Shown in pieces: positions 11,137 to 21,948 of a DNA stretch of 64,000 nt (its first letter is position 1; every line of letters starts with the position of its first letter). The notes under the pieces are model-generated. The model worked only from the letters and a program-made list of their open reading frames with translations, ran no database searches and had not been told where the DNA came from. Where the stretch lies: assembly GCA_963971225.1 (NCBI GenBank), contig OZ020270.1, positions 69,198,932 to 69,262,931 on the forward strand, read 5' to 3'. Both the position numbers and the translations under genes were made by a program. The DNA comes from Melieria omissa (lineage: Eukaryota > Arthropoda > Insecta > Diptera > Ulidiidae).

Positions 11137-11893
11137 CCTTCTGGTCGAATTTGACCGGGAATTTTCAATTTAAATGAAGCGCGCACCAAATATTGTCAAA
11201 TTTCTGATGGTATAAGGTTGGTAGCACTGTTATAGCATTCCATGTCAATTTTTAGCGCGATATGTGCAATAGTATGTTTTTGACAGCTGTGTAAACAAGT
11301 CTACCTCGAGTTTGTTCTGCGAATTTTACAATGTCTGAATCTGTTGATCAAAGAATTTGCATTAAATTTTGTCTTTCCAACGAAATTTCTTGTGCCGAAA
11401 CGTTGAGAATGTTGCATAAAGCCTTTGGCGAGTTTGCTATGTCGAAAACACGGGCATATGAATGGTACAAATCGTTCAAAGAGGGTCGTACAGAGGTCGA
11501 AAACTTGCCTCATGCCGCTCGTCCATCCATGATAACGCACCATCGCACACTTCACTCGTTGTACGCGATTATTTGGCCAAAAATAGCGTGAAGGTCGTTC
11601 CGCAAGCACCGTATTCGCCAGACATGGCTCCGTGCGACTTTTTCCTGTTCCCTGTTACCGCTACGTGGAAAGCGTTTTGATTCGATTGAAACCATCAAAG
11701 AGAATTCGCAGAGGGAGCTGAAAGCCATACCGAAAGCGGCCTATGAAAAGTGTATCGAAGAGTGGAAAAAACGTTGGCATATGTGTATTGCATCCGATGG
11801 TGATTATTTTGAAGGAGATAAAATAAATATTGAAGAATAAATGAATTTACTGTGTTTTTTTTTACAATTTCCCGGTCAAATTTGACCAGAAGG
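11137..11893 (+). mobile_element. mariner element, internally deleted
   Basis: The inverted ends are CCTTCTGGTCGAATTTGACC at 11137 and GGTCAAATTTGACCAGAAGG ending 11893, flanked by TA on each side (11135-11136, 11894-11895). The body holds the two ends of a mariner transposase with the centre missing. Length is about 0.76 kb against the usual 1.3 kb. Confidence 0.9.
11331..11839 (+). pseudogene. mariner transposase, centre deleted
   Basis: The start MSESVDQRICIKFCLSNEIS (11331) opens the N-terminal helix-turn-helix (ETLRMLHKAFGEFAMSKTRA… EWYKSFKEGR). The frame then joins the catalytic end: HDNAPSHTS near 11529 and APYSPDMAPCDFFLFP near 11606 in a shifted frame. The spacing between the second and third acidic residues fits DD34D. 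After another shift the usual C-terminus (KKRWHMCIASDGDYFEGDK) reads to TAA near 11839. The linker and first catalytic Asp, roughly 150 residues, are lost. Confidence 0.85.
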
Positions 11894-11907
11894 TATAACA
11901 ATATTTA

Positions 11908-13203
11908 AGAGGTGAACCAGAAACAATTTAGAATTTTTAAGGATACATTAAAAAAAAAGTAATAGTCTGATTTTACTAAAATAAACTGCAGTTTATTATA
12001 TATTTCTTAAACTCGAATTTACAAAAAAATTTCATGAAATATAATTAGTGGTTGCAACATTTTTTTATATTTTTCTTAACGGTCTTAGTTAGAGACTGGA
12101 CAGTACTTTCGGTGACTATTGCATAAGCTTGCTTCCATCGATTTCGGAACTGTACATCATTTTTGCAAACTTTCTTTGTTTTTCTTAGAGTTTGCTTCAT
12201 TTCAGCCCAATATCTTTCAATAGGCCGAAGTTCCAGGCAGTTGGGACGATTTGCCTCTTTTGGGCCAACCGGGACATAATTTCCTTCATACCATTCCATA
12301 GTTGACCTGGAGTAGTGGCTTGTCACTAGGTCTGGCAAAAACAAAACTGTTCCTTTGTGCTATTCAATAAATGGTAGAGGCGTTTTTGCATACATTCTTT
12401 TATATAAATTCTAGAGTTTATTGTTCCTGTCGTAATGAACACCTTGCTCCGTAGACCACAGGTGCAAATAGCTTGCCAATCCATGAAGCGTTTTGGAAAT
12501 GTGGTGTATTTCACTTCGGAGTACTTTCTTTGTGTTCCATTCTTATTGTTTTGAGTGAAATAGGCATTCCCAGACAACTGCTTGAAGTCCACCTTAGAGT
12601 AGGTTTCACCATCGAGAATCACGCAATCGAACTTGGTTACGTAATCGTCATACAGTTTTCGAGCCCGCGTCTTCCCTATTTTTTCTTTTGCTTCCGACCG
12701 GTCAGGCACTTTCTGCTGTTCGTAGGTACTTAACCCTTGACTTCGCTTATATAGCATCTCAGTTGATTGCGATGTGCCTGATGCAGCTGCAACATCTCAA
12801 GTCGCCCTCGTGGGTTTATTCCGATATGTGCTAACAAGCCTCTTCAGCACTTCTGGGTTATTGGACCCTTTTTTCTGCCTGATTCTTCGGCTCTGTAGAT
12901 GGAGTTTCCCACGTTGTAGTTGTTTAAAACATTATAAAGCGTCACTACGCTCGCTTTGCTTTCCCTTGCAATGCTTAGTCTAGACTTCGTCTTATCAGTC
13001 AAGTAAATGTCCAGTATTAATTTGCGGCAGCGCTTTTGCGGGCTGGAAATGTTGACTAAAATAGATCCAAGATGCAATTGAGTAATATAGCAAGAAACTG
13101 CAATATTTATAGATACTTTCACTCCCAAATACCTGCCTCCTAACTCTTGGCATTTTCGAATGCTGGATGCGTAAAAATTCTAAATTTTTTCTGGTTCACC
13201 TCT
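11908..13203 (-). mobile_element. Tc1/mariner-superfamily element, DD37E type
   Basis: The terminal repeats AGAGGTGAACCAGAAA (11908) and TTTCTGGTTCACCTCT (ending 13203) are flanked by TA (11906-11907, 13204-13205). The similarity of the ends continues about 30 bp. The element is about 1.3 kb, full size for the superfamily, and codes on the minus strand. It lies only 13 bp from the right end of the mariner. Confidence 0.9.
12045..13128 (-). pseudogene. DD37E-type Tc1-like transposase, frameshifted
   Basis: Three frames cover the gene. The segment 12844-13128 holds a DNA-binding start (KRCRKLILDIYLTDKTKSR). The segment 12326-12757 carries the first catalytic Asp in CVILDGETYS. The segment 12045-12344 has PDLVTSHYS (second Asp) and ELRPIERYWAEMK (Glu in PIE). 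I count 37 residues between the second Asp and that Glu, so it fits the DD37E group rather than DD34E. Frameshifts lie near 12340 and between 12757 and 12844. A related gene is at 56940-58000. Confidence 0.8.
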
Positions 13204-13205
13204 TA

Positions 13206-13880
13206 CTTATATTATATCAGTCTGCATTGTTATAAAGTTGAGCTATTTCTAATTTACCCCGAGCAACGAGCAGGTTGTCGGCGAATAAACAAATAAGCAG
13301 ATATTGACTCACCATGGCTTTTACCAAAGAATATGAAGTAATATAGAACGCGCATCTCATACAAGCAAACGCGTTGTACTTGGGTACTGCTGGTAGTACC
13401 CTCTGTTATTGACAGCAGAAATCTCTGTTACTAACAGCAGAAATCTCTGTAACTTCGGCGTAACATGTGAATTGAAGTCGCTTCTGTACTCATTCGTATT
13501 CTCGCTGCTGGTGCGCCACTTGATAAACATGACGATGAACGCTGCTTTTGTTGTCGCGGGGAATAGCATTATAATATTGGCAAACAAAAAAAAGTTAGCG
13601 GTATACTGTTTTTTGCGCTGTGCCGTGCAGGCGGGATAGCATTGATGTTGTTGGTAATTGTTGCGTCGCTATTTCTGCTTTCTTTTTTATAATCACAAGC
13701 AAATTACAATTAACAAAAAAAATGCGTGAACTTGGTGTAGTAAAATATGGGTACAAACATGTTGCACAAGAGCGTTTATAGTTATTTATTAAGAATATTA
13801 TTGTAAGGTTTTATGTTTATTGTTTTACTTTCGTTTAAATTTATCTTTCATAATAATAATAATTTTTAATACGAATTTTT
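13206..13880. other. AT-rich region beyond the P-type gene, no gene seen
   Basis: This may hold the 3' untranslated region and end of the P-type transposon that codes leftward from 16913, but I could not find a terminal repeat or an 8-bp duplication. The word ACAGCAGAAATCTCTGTTAC is tandemly repeated near 13410-13450. No credible ORF. Confidence 0.45.
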
Positions 13881-16800
13881 TTATTTGCCAACAATTATTT
13901 TCAATTTTCGTTCTTTCGAACTTCCTTTTTGCACAGCCCACATGCAGTGTTTTCGTAGAAGAACTAAAATAAGAAAATCTAAAATTTGGACTCTATGGTT
14001 ACAGCACTCACCATGGAACCATTCAGGTGTAGCATTTTTACAAGATTGTAAAACATGTGCCTTAACCCATTAAGCCCTGAGCGTTGCGTTTGCGCAACGT
14101 TTGGGAATTTCGCTACATTAAGTAATTCATAAAGATATAAGACTTGAAAATGGGTAGAATTGGATTCGAATTGATCGTTTTAGATTCTGTCATACCGAAA
14201 TTTCAAAATTTTTTAAATATTCATATCTTTTTTTCGATCCAAAGTCAAAGGTTTTTTTTGGGGGAATTTTTGAAATTCAATTAAAAATACTTATTCTTCA
14301 AACCTATCAAAATCCCTTTGTGGGCTGCATTTTGTAATGCTAAACTATTTAAAAATAAGTTTAAACAAATTTTTTTTTTTTTTTAATTTTATGTTTTGTA
14401 TGTGACTAAGGCCCAAATTGCGTTTGCGCAACGTACCCTCCTGGTTCAGGGGGTGGGGGTATGAATTATTTTCTTGATTTTTTTTCTTGATTAGGTCAAT
14501 TACTAAGATTGTGCAAAATTTTATGGAAATCGCACAAGCCCTTCTGGGGTCAGGTTTTAATGGGTTAATACCAATTTTTTCAGGTTCTGCTTCGAAGATT
14601 TTATGAAAAATTAAAATATGTTTTATGCATACATTCATTAGGGAATTGGAAGGAGCAAAAAGATTACCAAAATCAGAAATTGACTGATAATTTTTGTGAA
14701 AAATAAAAATTTCACTTGGAGCAGTCAAAACTTCATCCCTTTTTCTCAATTCGTCACCGCATTTTTCACAATTTAATTTAGGAATGATTTTGTACGCTAC
14801 GTATCCAACAAAATACCTCATGGAAACCAGCTCTAAGTTAATATCTTTCAGATTACAAAAGGTGTCACCTACAAAATACGCCTCGTGCATCTCACTACTT
14901 AGATCAAGATTTTCCAGGATTTCATTGTCATTATCATCGCCATTAGCCTGCAAAACATCCTCATTAAAAGAAGCGCTTGAAATTAAATTAGTCATTGAAT
15001 CTTGCGTCTCTTCACAATTGGTAGAGGAGCTAAACTTTATTATTTTAAAGGCTAATAACCTGGCTAAGATATTATTAAGTTCAGCTACAGAGGGGTTACA
15101 ATTATTACCTCCTTTTTGCCTTAACACAGCAAACGTATTCTCCAACTTGTCCTGGTTAAAGGCCTTTGTCATAATAAAAAACTTGTCCGAATTATCTTTT
15201 AATATTTCATCTACAAGTAGAAGGACCGATTTTAAGGATAGTTTCATGCCCTCTAGGAAGAAAACTCGTTTTTTTATCAACAAATTTCACTTCCTCTAGA
15301 TAATATAAAAATGTTTGAATAAATGTGTGCGATTCTTTCTTAATCTGAAGAGCAGATCGGTAGCAGTTATCTGCATACAAAGATCCACTATTCATGCAAT
15401 CAAATATTTGATCAATTTTTGCTATAAAATCAGCTGTGGATAACGCTACCTCTTGTGTGATTTTTTTAAATCCACTTATGTCTGAAATTGTTCTGATAGC
15501 AGCTTCAACTGTTTTACTGAACACTTGCGTGGCAAATTTAACACACATTTTTTCAAATGAATTTGGAAATATGTGTTGTCTAGTCAATTTTGGGCACATT
15601 TTGGTTTTACAATTTTCTTCCCTCTCCCAAAGCTCTTGAACTACTTTAAAGCTAACTAAACCATCAGGCGTTTTCAAGTCGCATTTAAGCCAACCATTTC
15701 GCAATGACTTGATTAAATGTGGGAAATCGAACATGCAATAAATTTTTTGATTTTGAAATTGAAAGTATGGTTTCTCTATACATACGCCTAAGTCGGAGAA
15801 ACACTTTCTATTAGAAGACCCCTGATCACAAACCAAAACGTTCACTACTATACCAAAATTGCTTAAAATTTTAAGATTTTCTTTAATTATTTTGCACAAC
15901 GTATCTGCTGTTAATCCATTCTCTGACACAAAATTGTTTAAAATTGAACACCAACTCGAGAACATGGACTTCAACATAAATACACATACTTGCTTACCAA
16001 TTTTTTTTGTTCTTTCGAAGCCTGTGCATTCAAATCCGTCAATTAAATCTAGTTTTTGATTGTATCGTAATTCTCTACGTATAGCCATTTCGTCCATTAA
16101 AAGAACCATATTATTTTCATTTTTTTCCTCCAACTCTAAGCACATCTTTTTAATGAATTCAAAAGCCACATTGTTGATACCGGGCTGAAGGAACTTTATT
16201 GGAGCCCACCGATTTAAGGTGCTGATATGTGGCAAATTGAAATTTAACTTATCTCTTAGGAAAGAATATGTTGATTGTGAAATATAAAAAATATTTTGCG
16301 CTAAATATTTCACTTCGTCAGAATATTCTTTTGGCCGGGTGCTAAGTAAAAGTTTACAAAATGTTTTGGATTCCAAGTTGATATGTTTTAAAGAATCAAT
16401 TGAATTTTTTAAAGTCTTTGAACAACAATTCTTGGATTTTAAAATAAAGCGCTTTTCTTTTCGCAATTTTTCGTTAATTTTTTTGAATTTTTTTAATAGG
16501 TCGCTGTATTTCTTTTTGTAATAATGGGTTATTTTGACGTTTTTTTCGCAATTACTGCATACTATGTCATCATAACGTGGTCGTTTCAATGAAGAATCTG
16601 GTTCTAAAAATTCTTCATCCGAAATCTCATGATCTTCGTCTAAGTTTAAGGTTGGAATCGCATCCTTTTTTAGAAACCTTTTTCCTACATAAGTACTGGA
16701 GAAATGATTTTCACAAATATACAGTTTTCGGTTATAGTCGTCATAAGATATATTGCATTTTTCGCGCCAAATTTGGCCAAACACGAAATCAGCAGCGGGG

Positions 16801-16913
16801 AATCTAAATAATCTAAGATTCTCGCATTGTCGTCTCGATTTTTTGCAACTGCGAACACAACATTGAATTCCAGACGTTGAGGAATTTCTATTTGTCTTTA
16901 TATTTGTAGCCAT
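13881..16913 (-). pseudogene. P-element-type transposase with THAP domain, nearly whole
   Basis: The start MATNIKTNRNSSTSG is taken at 16913. A THAP zinc finger fills residues 18-95 (CCVRSC, LRLFRFP, then YICENHF and AIPTL), the DNA-binding domain of P transposases. The catalytic part shows LLMDEMAIRRELRY, VLVCDQGSSNRKCF and MFDFPHLIKSLRNGW. The frame shifts once in a 7-A run near 15270. It then runs through DKLENTFAVLRQKGGN to 14569. There a TTAA MITE interrupts it, and the same frame resumes at 14061 for about 60 codons to TAA at 13881-13883. Total is about 840 residues, a little longer than Drosophila P (751). Transposon ends were not found. Confidence 0.85.
14066..14564. mobile_element. 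TTAA-target MITE (piggyBac-like)
   Basis: The ends CCCATTAAGCCCTGA (14066) and TCAGGTTTTAATGGG (ending 14564) are imperfect inverted repeats, flanked by TTAA (14062-14065, 14565-14568). Two copies of a GCGTTTGCGCAACG palindrome (about 14091 and 14419) lie inside. The 499-bp body has no credible gene. It interrupts the P-type transposase near its C-terminus. Confidence 0.85.
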
Positions 16914-16984
16914 ATTGTAACAAACCGAAACACAAAATAGAATTACAATGTTGGACAATGGCGTTAAAATACTTCTTAAAAAAA

Positions 16985-17352
16985 TTCAAAATTGGTATCA
17001 ACCACGTCAAAATATAAACAAATAATTTTACTTGGAATGCGCCACGTAAAAATATTTGTAGAAATTTCAAATTGGATTCAACCACGTCAAAAAAAAAAAC
17101 GCTGCAAAAGGATCAAAATTGGTATCAACCACGTCAAAATATAAACAAATGATTTTACTTGGAACTCGCCACGTAAAAATATTTGTGAAAATTTCAAATT
17201 GGATTCAACCACGTCAAAAAAAAACCGCTGCAAAAGGTTCAAAATTGGTATCAACCACGTCAAAATATAAACAAATGATTTTACTTGGAACTCGCCACGT
17301 AAAAATATTTGTGAAAATTTCAAATTGGATTCAACCACGTCTAAATATTTGC
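16985..17352. repeat. ~126-bp tandem repeats upstream of the P-type gene
   Basis: Three units begin ATTGGTATCAACCACGTCAA at 16991, 17118 and 17244 (spacing 127 and 126). Each contains two ACCACGTC sites and one GCCACGTAAA site. They lie just upstream of the minus-strand transposase start at 16913. Their position fits transposase-binding or promoter repeats of the P-type element, which is inference. Confidence 0.75.
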
Positions 17353-18336
17353 AGGTTTTAAAAATCAATCAAAGCGCAGCATTTGAGCAAACAGCCATAC
17401 ACCACAAATCTTCGATTGATAGTGACATTACAGCAAAACCAAAAAGCATACACACAATAAACGACAACAACAAAAACATTAGCGAATCCCGAGTCATCTT
17501 CGCTGAAACGATGATGACGATGCCTTCGTTCGTTGTTTGTTTTTTGTTTGCGCTTCGGCAAACAAGATCAAGAAACATGCATGCAAAAAATGATTGAGCG
17601 AACACTACGCTGCAACAACCACCACTTCAATGTACACGAGTGAAGCCGTTGCGAACAATAACATAGCTTTTTGCTGTTGTCCTACGCAAATCTAACAGAA
17701 AATGTTATGAACCTAACATTTTCAAATGCCTACGCTTCGCTCTTCCCGCTCGCATCATAGCAACCGAAAACACTTGTGTGCCCACATGCGCGTTCTATAT
17801 TACTTCATATTCTTTGCTTTTACTTATTGGCAGCACAAAATATGTATGAGAAACACCGTCGGAAGAATGCAAAAATGCAGCAATATCAAAAGCCACGAAC
17901 AAACTTTAATGATGCAAACCTTCTTTGTAGTTTTTCTTTAGTTGTACAAAATAACATGAAATATTCTTCCCAATAGATTTCAGCATGAAAGTTAATTCTA
18001 TGGTCGAACTTCCAATCGCGGAAATTTTCAGAACAAAGAAACAGCTGATATAGGTTCACCACGATTCTTTTATTGGCCGCACAACAATTACATAGAAAAT
18101 GACGGCAGAATAATGCAAAAGCAACTGCGAACATGTCTTTATAATCGCAAATCATTTAAATATTCAGTTAGAATCGAAAACGCACATAAATCCTTGTTCC
18201 GGGATAGTTTTTCATATAAAATAATATTGTTTGTCAAAGACGGTGAAACTTGGCAAATTCGCGAACAATTAACAGCTGATTCCACCATGCATTTCAGCAC
18301 GATCATCAAAAGGAAATTTATATGAAAATTTGCTCG
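17353..18336. other. no recognised gene
   Basis: AT-rich DNA between the P-type element repeats and an LTR element. A perfect short inverted repeat, GAAAATGTTA/TAACATTTTC, lies at about 17697-17722. Short ORFs on both strands show no recognisable domain. The P-type terminal repeat may lie here but was not identified. Confidence 0.45.
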
Positions 18337-18342
18337 TATATA

Positions 18343-18683
18343 AGTTAATAAAACATTGTAAGTTTTATTTAAAAAAAGATTTGCGCCGTAAAACGGTGCG
18401 CTTTATTTGACTGCTACTTTAGGAGTGGTTACAATTTTACTTATAATTAGTGAAGAAGCTTTTGGTTTGCCCTCGGCTGCGGTAGTTGTTGTTGTTGTTG
18501 TGCCATCTCGCGTGCAGGTGTCGTCAGCGATTTCAATTGGAGCGGATGGTGCGCCGTCACTTGGCCCGTTCCTGGAAGTCTTTGGTTGCAACTTTCCGCT
18601 ATTGTTATCGTTGGGGCTCCGCTGGGTTCGTTGCCATGCTGCGTTGGCTTTCCATTTGGGCATTGACTTGAGGGCCGTTAACT
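18343..18683 (-). repeat. 3' LTR of the env-only element
   Basis: This matches 20565-20905 almost base for base, including the AAAACGGTGCGCTTTATTTG block. The differences noticed are single bases, for example GCGCCGT against GCACCGT near the left end. Confidence 0.9.
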
Positions 18684-18714
18684 CTTCCCTTCTCAATTCG
18701 ATTGTCCGCAATCG

Positions 18715-19880
18715 TCAAAAGTAAGGTAGGTCGTTGAGCTTGGGCAGTGCCGTCCTGAACATCGGAAATTCGGCTGGTGTTGTTGGTGAAATATGAATAA
18801 TGGAGCTTGTTGCTGCTACTTCTGGTTTTGAGGTGAATTCAACATTTTTCCGAGGGTACTTAAGAACTATAATTGCTATTATTAACAAGGTAATAGTGCT
18901 AATTGACATGGCTGATGATATTTTACTTGTAAATATGTTACTTTGATTAGTCTTAATTGAATGTGTGTTGTTAATGTGTAATTCTTCTAGTGATTCTAGG
19001 GATAGTATGTTGTATCTATTTATTTCTGTGGGTGTTGGTTGACTTATGGCTGGTTTGGCATTTATTTGTGGGATCTCGGTGTTGCTGAATATTTTATCAT
19101 TTATCTTAATTGTTTCATTGTGGAATTTTATTAGAAATGTGCCTTGTAGGTGGTGACTTGCGTCTTTGAAGAAACAACTTCCATTAAAATTATTTAGGAG
19201 TATGACTCCATCCGAGATTTCTTCTACTGTGGGAATGTGTTGATTATTTGTAACATTGCAGAAGGATTTTAGGCCCTAAACTAGTTTAGTTGTACATTGG
19301 TCGTTTACTAGATTTTTTAGATTATTGCGATTACATATGCTTACGGAATTAAATTTTGTACACTCTTTTTGGATGCCAAACAGTTCCTGTCCGCTGATTA
19401 ATAATGATTTGTACGGAATATCAATAATTGTTTTGTTTCTTTTAACTGCTCTTATTAAAATTTTTTCGTATATTGTGTCTGTTGTCATTGGAATTTTGAT
19501 TAGGTACATTATGTTTGTTTTATTATATAAAATCTTAACTTGAGTAAATTCTAGTGCATCCTCAGTGCTTCTGAACGGCATATTTTCGTTCTTTAGTTTT
19601 TCTAACACTTGTTTTATTTCGTTTTTATTAAATAGTATGGAATTTACCGTGTTTGCTCTAGCCCATTCAATTGCATATTTTATGTTTATTAATTCTTCTT
19701 TTATAAGTCGTATCCTATTTTGGATGCTTAAGGCAATTTCATTATTGACGTATTCATTTTTTTTTTATCGAATTCGTAAATTGATCTGTTATTTTTGTTA
19801 GTTCGTTAATACGTTCTGTTAGGGCTTTGTTTATCGTTACTTGTTGGTTGTTATTTTCATTTATTTCGTTATTATTTTAT
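18715..19880 (-). pseudogene. env: env, C-terminal half, degenerate
   Basis: This is the only coding remnant of the element. On the minus strand 19276-19608 encodes an env ectodomain piece (FTQVKILYNKTNIMYLIKIP, then KECTKFN and NRNNLKNLVNDQCTTKLV). The frame 18715-18909 gives a hydrophobic membrane anchor (STITLLIIAIIVLKY) with a 40-residue tail. A stop and frame changes separate them. Similar Asn-rich ectodomain texture is seen in the env of the large gypsy copies nearby, supporting the assignment. The cleavage site and signal peptide are missing. Confidence 0.65.
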
Positions 19881-19884
19881 ATAA

Positions 19885-20546
19885 AGGTTTTTATTTGTAT
19901 GCAATTGTCTGGGTCTTATAAAATTTGATTTTTTTTACGCACAATTTTCTTTTCTTCCCACTTTGCACTTTTCACTTTGCAAATATTTAAATTTTGACCT
20001 TTATAAAAATTTTTTTATTTTTCTTTTTTAACAATTTACAAATATATTAGTTTTGATACTTTCTTTCTTTTTTACACTTTACAAATATTTTAATTTTGTT
20101 TGCCTTTTACAATTTTTATTCTTTTGGCAATTTACAAATATATTATTTTGGCACTTCTTTTCCCTTTGCACTTTACAAATATTTTAATTCTTGCCTTTTA
20201 CAAAAAATTTTTTCACGTTTTCGCACTTTGCAAAATTGTTTGGTACTTAACTACGACTTACAATATAAGATGCATCGTTCCTATGAAATGACGGTAAGGA
20301 TGTCTCCCGTTCCTCCGAAGGTCCATCAGCTACTAGGGATCCTTTGACCGCACTCGCTCCTTTCTACAGATTTAAGCGATTTTCTGGAACAATCCAATGG
20401 AGCCGGTTGTGCACAGTGAGGCTCACAAGAAATCACGCCTTCACACGCCTTGTCACTAACTTTTTAGGGACTTTTCGCTTTCGCACGCGGATAAATTCCT
20501 GCCACTACTTGAGGGGCCTTTGGAAATTTTTACACGAGCCACGACC
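19885..20546 (-). other. leader of the env-only element, low complexity
   Basis: This is A/T-rich with repeated CACTTTACAAATATTTTAATT-like blocks (about 19980-20240) spaced 60-70 bp. No ORF resembling gag. It lies between the primer site and the env remnant, so gag and pol have been deleted between leader and env. Confidence 0.6.
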
Positions 20547-20565
20547 GGTCCCTGCTCGGGCGCCA
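20547..20565 (-). promoter_or_regulatory. primer binding site, tRNA-Lys type
   Basis: On the minus strand, directly after the 5' LTR, the sequence reads TGGCGCCCGAGCAGGGAC. This is the form complementary to the 3' end of a lysine tRNA and primes minus-strand DNA synthesis. It fixes the element's orientation. Confidence 0.85.
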
Positions 20566-20905
20566 GTTAATAAAACATTGTAAGTTTTATTTAAAAAAAG
20601 ATTTGCACCGTAAAACGGTGCGCTTTATTTGACTGCTACTTTAGGAGTGGTTACAATTTTACTTATAATTAGTGAAGAAGCTTTTGGTTTGCCCTCGGCT
20701 GCGGTAGTTGTTGTTGCTGTTGTGCCATCTCGCGTGCAGGTGTCGTCAGCGATTTCAATTGGAGCGGATGGTGCGCCGTCACTTGGCCCGTTCCTGGAAG
20801 TCTTTGGTTGCAACTTTCCGCTATTGTTATCGTTGGGGCTCCGCTGGGTTCGTTGACATGCTGCGTTGGCTTTCCATTTGGGCGTTGACTTGTGGGCCGT
20901 TAACT
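20565..20905 (-). repeat. 5' LTR of the env-only element
   Basis: Partner of 18343-18683; same length, same AGTTAA/TTAACT ends. Flanked on the right by TATATA. Confidence 0.9.
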
Positions 20906-20911
20906 TATATA

Positions 20912-20945
20912 TATTTTAGTTTATGTAGCGACATAAACTAAAATA
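20912..20945. repeat. perfect 15-bp palindrome with AGCG loop
   Basis: The arms TATTTTAGTTTATGT (20912-20926) and its exact inverse (20931-20945) enclose AGCG. It abuts the target duplication of the env-only element. Confidence 0.85.
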
Positions 20946-21220
20946 CACAATATTTGTTGATTGCAAATTGCTAATAACTTGCTGTGGAACTTTCTCAGTA
21001 GGGTCAAAATTTCTCAAGTGGGCCACTTTAAAATCGATGGTCTCAGTTTTCGTTGATCAATACGGGTTTCGATCGGTTTGGAGGTAAAAACGACACCCCA
21101 AAAATTTGAAATTTTGAAAAAAAATTTAAGTTAAAGTTTTTGATCATGTTTTTTTCAAAAATTCATAACTCACGAACGGTTTATCGAAACTCAACGTTTT
21201 CTACATCTTAGCTTAGTTAG

Positions 21221-21268
21221 CTTAGTTATCGTGTCACACCATGACGATTCGGTCACACGATAACTAAG
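21221..21268. repeat. hairpin inside the long-inverted-repeat element
   Basis: Perfect 14-bp arms CTTAGTTATCGTGT (21221-21234) and ACACGATAACTAAG (21255-21268) flank a 20-base loop. It lies six bases left of the gypsy copy 1 LTR. Confidence 0.8.
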
Positions 21269-21274
21269 CGCGCG

Positions 21275-21714
21275 AGTTATGTATACTCTCCCGTATACCA
21301 CACCAGAAGTCCATGCAATTGTAAATAGGTATGTCCAAAGTCAATAAACTCGGCACAGAACGAACTCTACATTGTAAGTTCAACGTTTGCTGCGGAAATC
21401 GGATACGCCGAAAAAGCTAACGACCAGGCAGAACCAACATCAGCGTTATGATCGCTGAGTTGTTTATGCTTGGCCAGCAGAAATCCGCCAAGTGAGCAAA
21501 CGGTCAATGAGTTCGTTTTCTGCCGAGTTGGCGATTTTTGTATGGGCATACTTGCTATCGATCAGCACTTGGTTGTGGCATGGGGAAAAATTGTAAAGTT
21601 AGTCTTAAGACCAAACTGAGTGAATAAAGTTCATTGAAGAAAATTCTCCGGGTTTTATTTGGAACACAATTTCAGTGTAGAAAATTCTCCGGGTAAAACC
21701 CAAAAAACATAATT
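21275..21714 (+). repeat. 5' LTR of gypsy copy 1
   Basis: 440 bp, AGTTATGTATAC to ACATAATT, with AATAAA near 21620 before the GGGTTTTATTTGG region. By eye it differs from the 3' LTR (37220) at one position: it has CTAACGACCAGG where the other has CTAACGGCCAGG. Confidence 0.95.
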
Positions 21715-21728
21715 GGCGCAGTCGACGG
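21714..21728 (+). promoter_or_regulatory. primer binding site, tRNA-Ser type
   Basis: TGGCGCAGTCGACGG directly follows the LTR, sharing its last T. It resembles the tRNA-Ser primer site of 17.6/297-like elements. The same site is found in copy 2 on the minus strand at 31128-31142. Confidence 0.75.
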
Positions 21729-21948
21729 TTTGCAGTTCCGAAGAACAGCAAAATAAGAACCCATTCAGAAACATTCATTCAACGACAAAGTGTACACACA
21801 AAGCTTAATGGCAAAATTTTAATTTAAAAAAAAAAAAAACTGAAAAACAAAAACATTTCAAACAAAACAAAAGTTTCCATCACAAAAATCAAACAAACAA
21901 AAACAATTTTCAAAACCGAAAAACAAAAAAAAAAAACAAAAAAAGTTC

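Larger units (their letters stand above)
18343..20905 (-). mobile_element. gypsy-group LTR element lacking gag and pol, env end retained
   Basis: Two 341-bp LTRs of the same sequence (18343-18683 and 20565-20905) begin AGTTAA and end TTAACT. TATATA flanks both sides (18337-18342, 20906-20911) as a target duplication. On the minus strand the right LTR is the 5' LTR, followed by a tRNA-Lys-type primer site. The left one is preceded by the purine tract GAGAAGGGAAGA. Only about 1.9 kb lies between them: an A/T-rich leader and the 3' part of env. The two LTRs show only a few differences by eye, so the copy is young. Confidence 0.9.

Noticed and set aside
16985..17352. Regular repeats as a CRISPR array
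   Set aside because: Units are 126 bp and contiguous without unique spacers; eukaryotic context.
18407..18724. 105-codon plus-strand frame in the LTR of the env-only element, and its twin at 20629-20856
   Set aside because: Lies within both LTRs, differs in end between them, and has no recognisable domain.
21367..21549. 60-codon frame repeated in all four gypsy LTRs
   Set aside because: Occurs only as part of the LTR (also 24190, 31307, 37312); no start context or domain; LTR regulatory DNA is the simpler reading.
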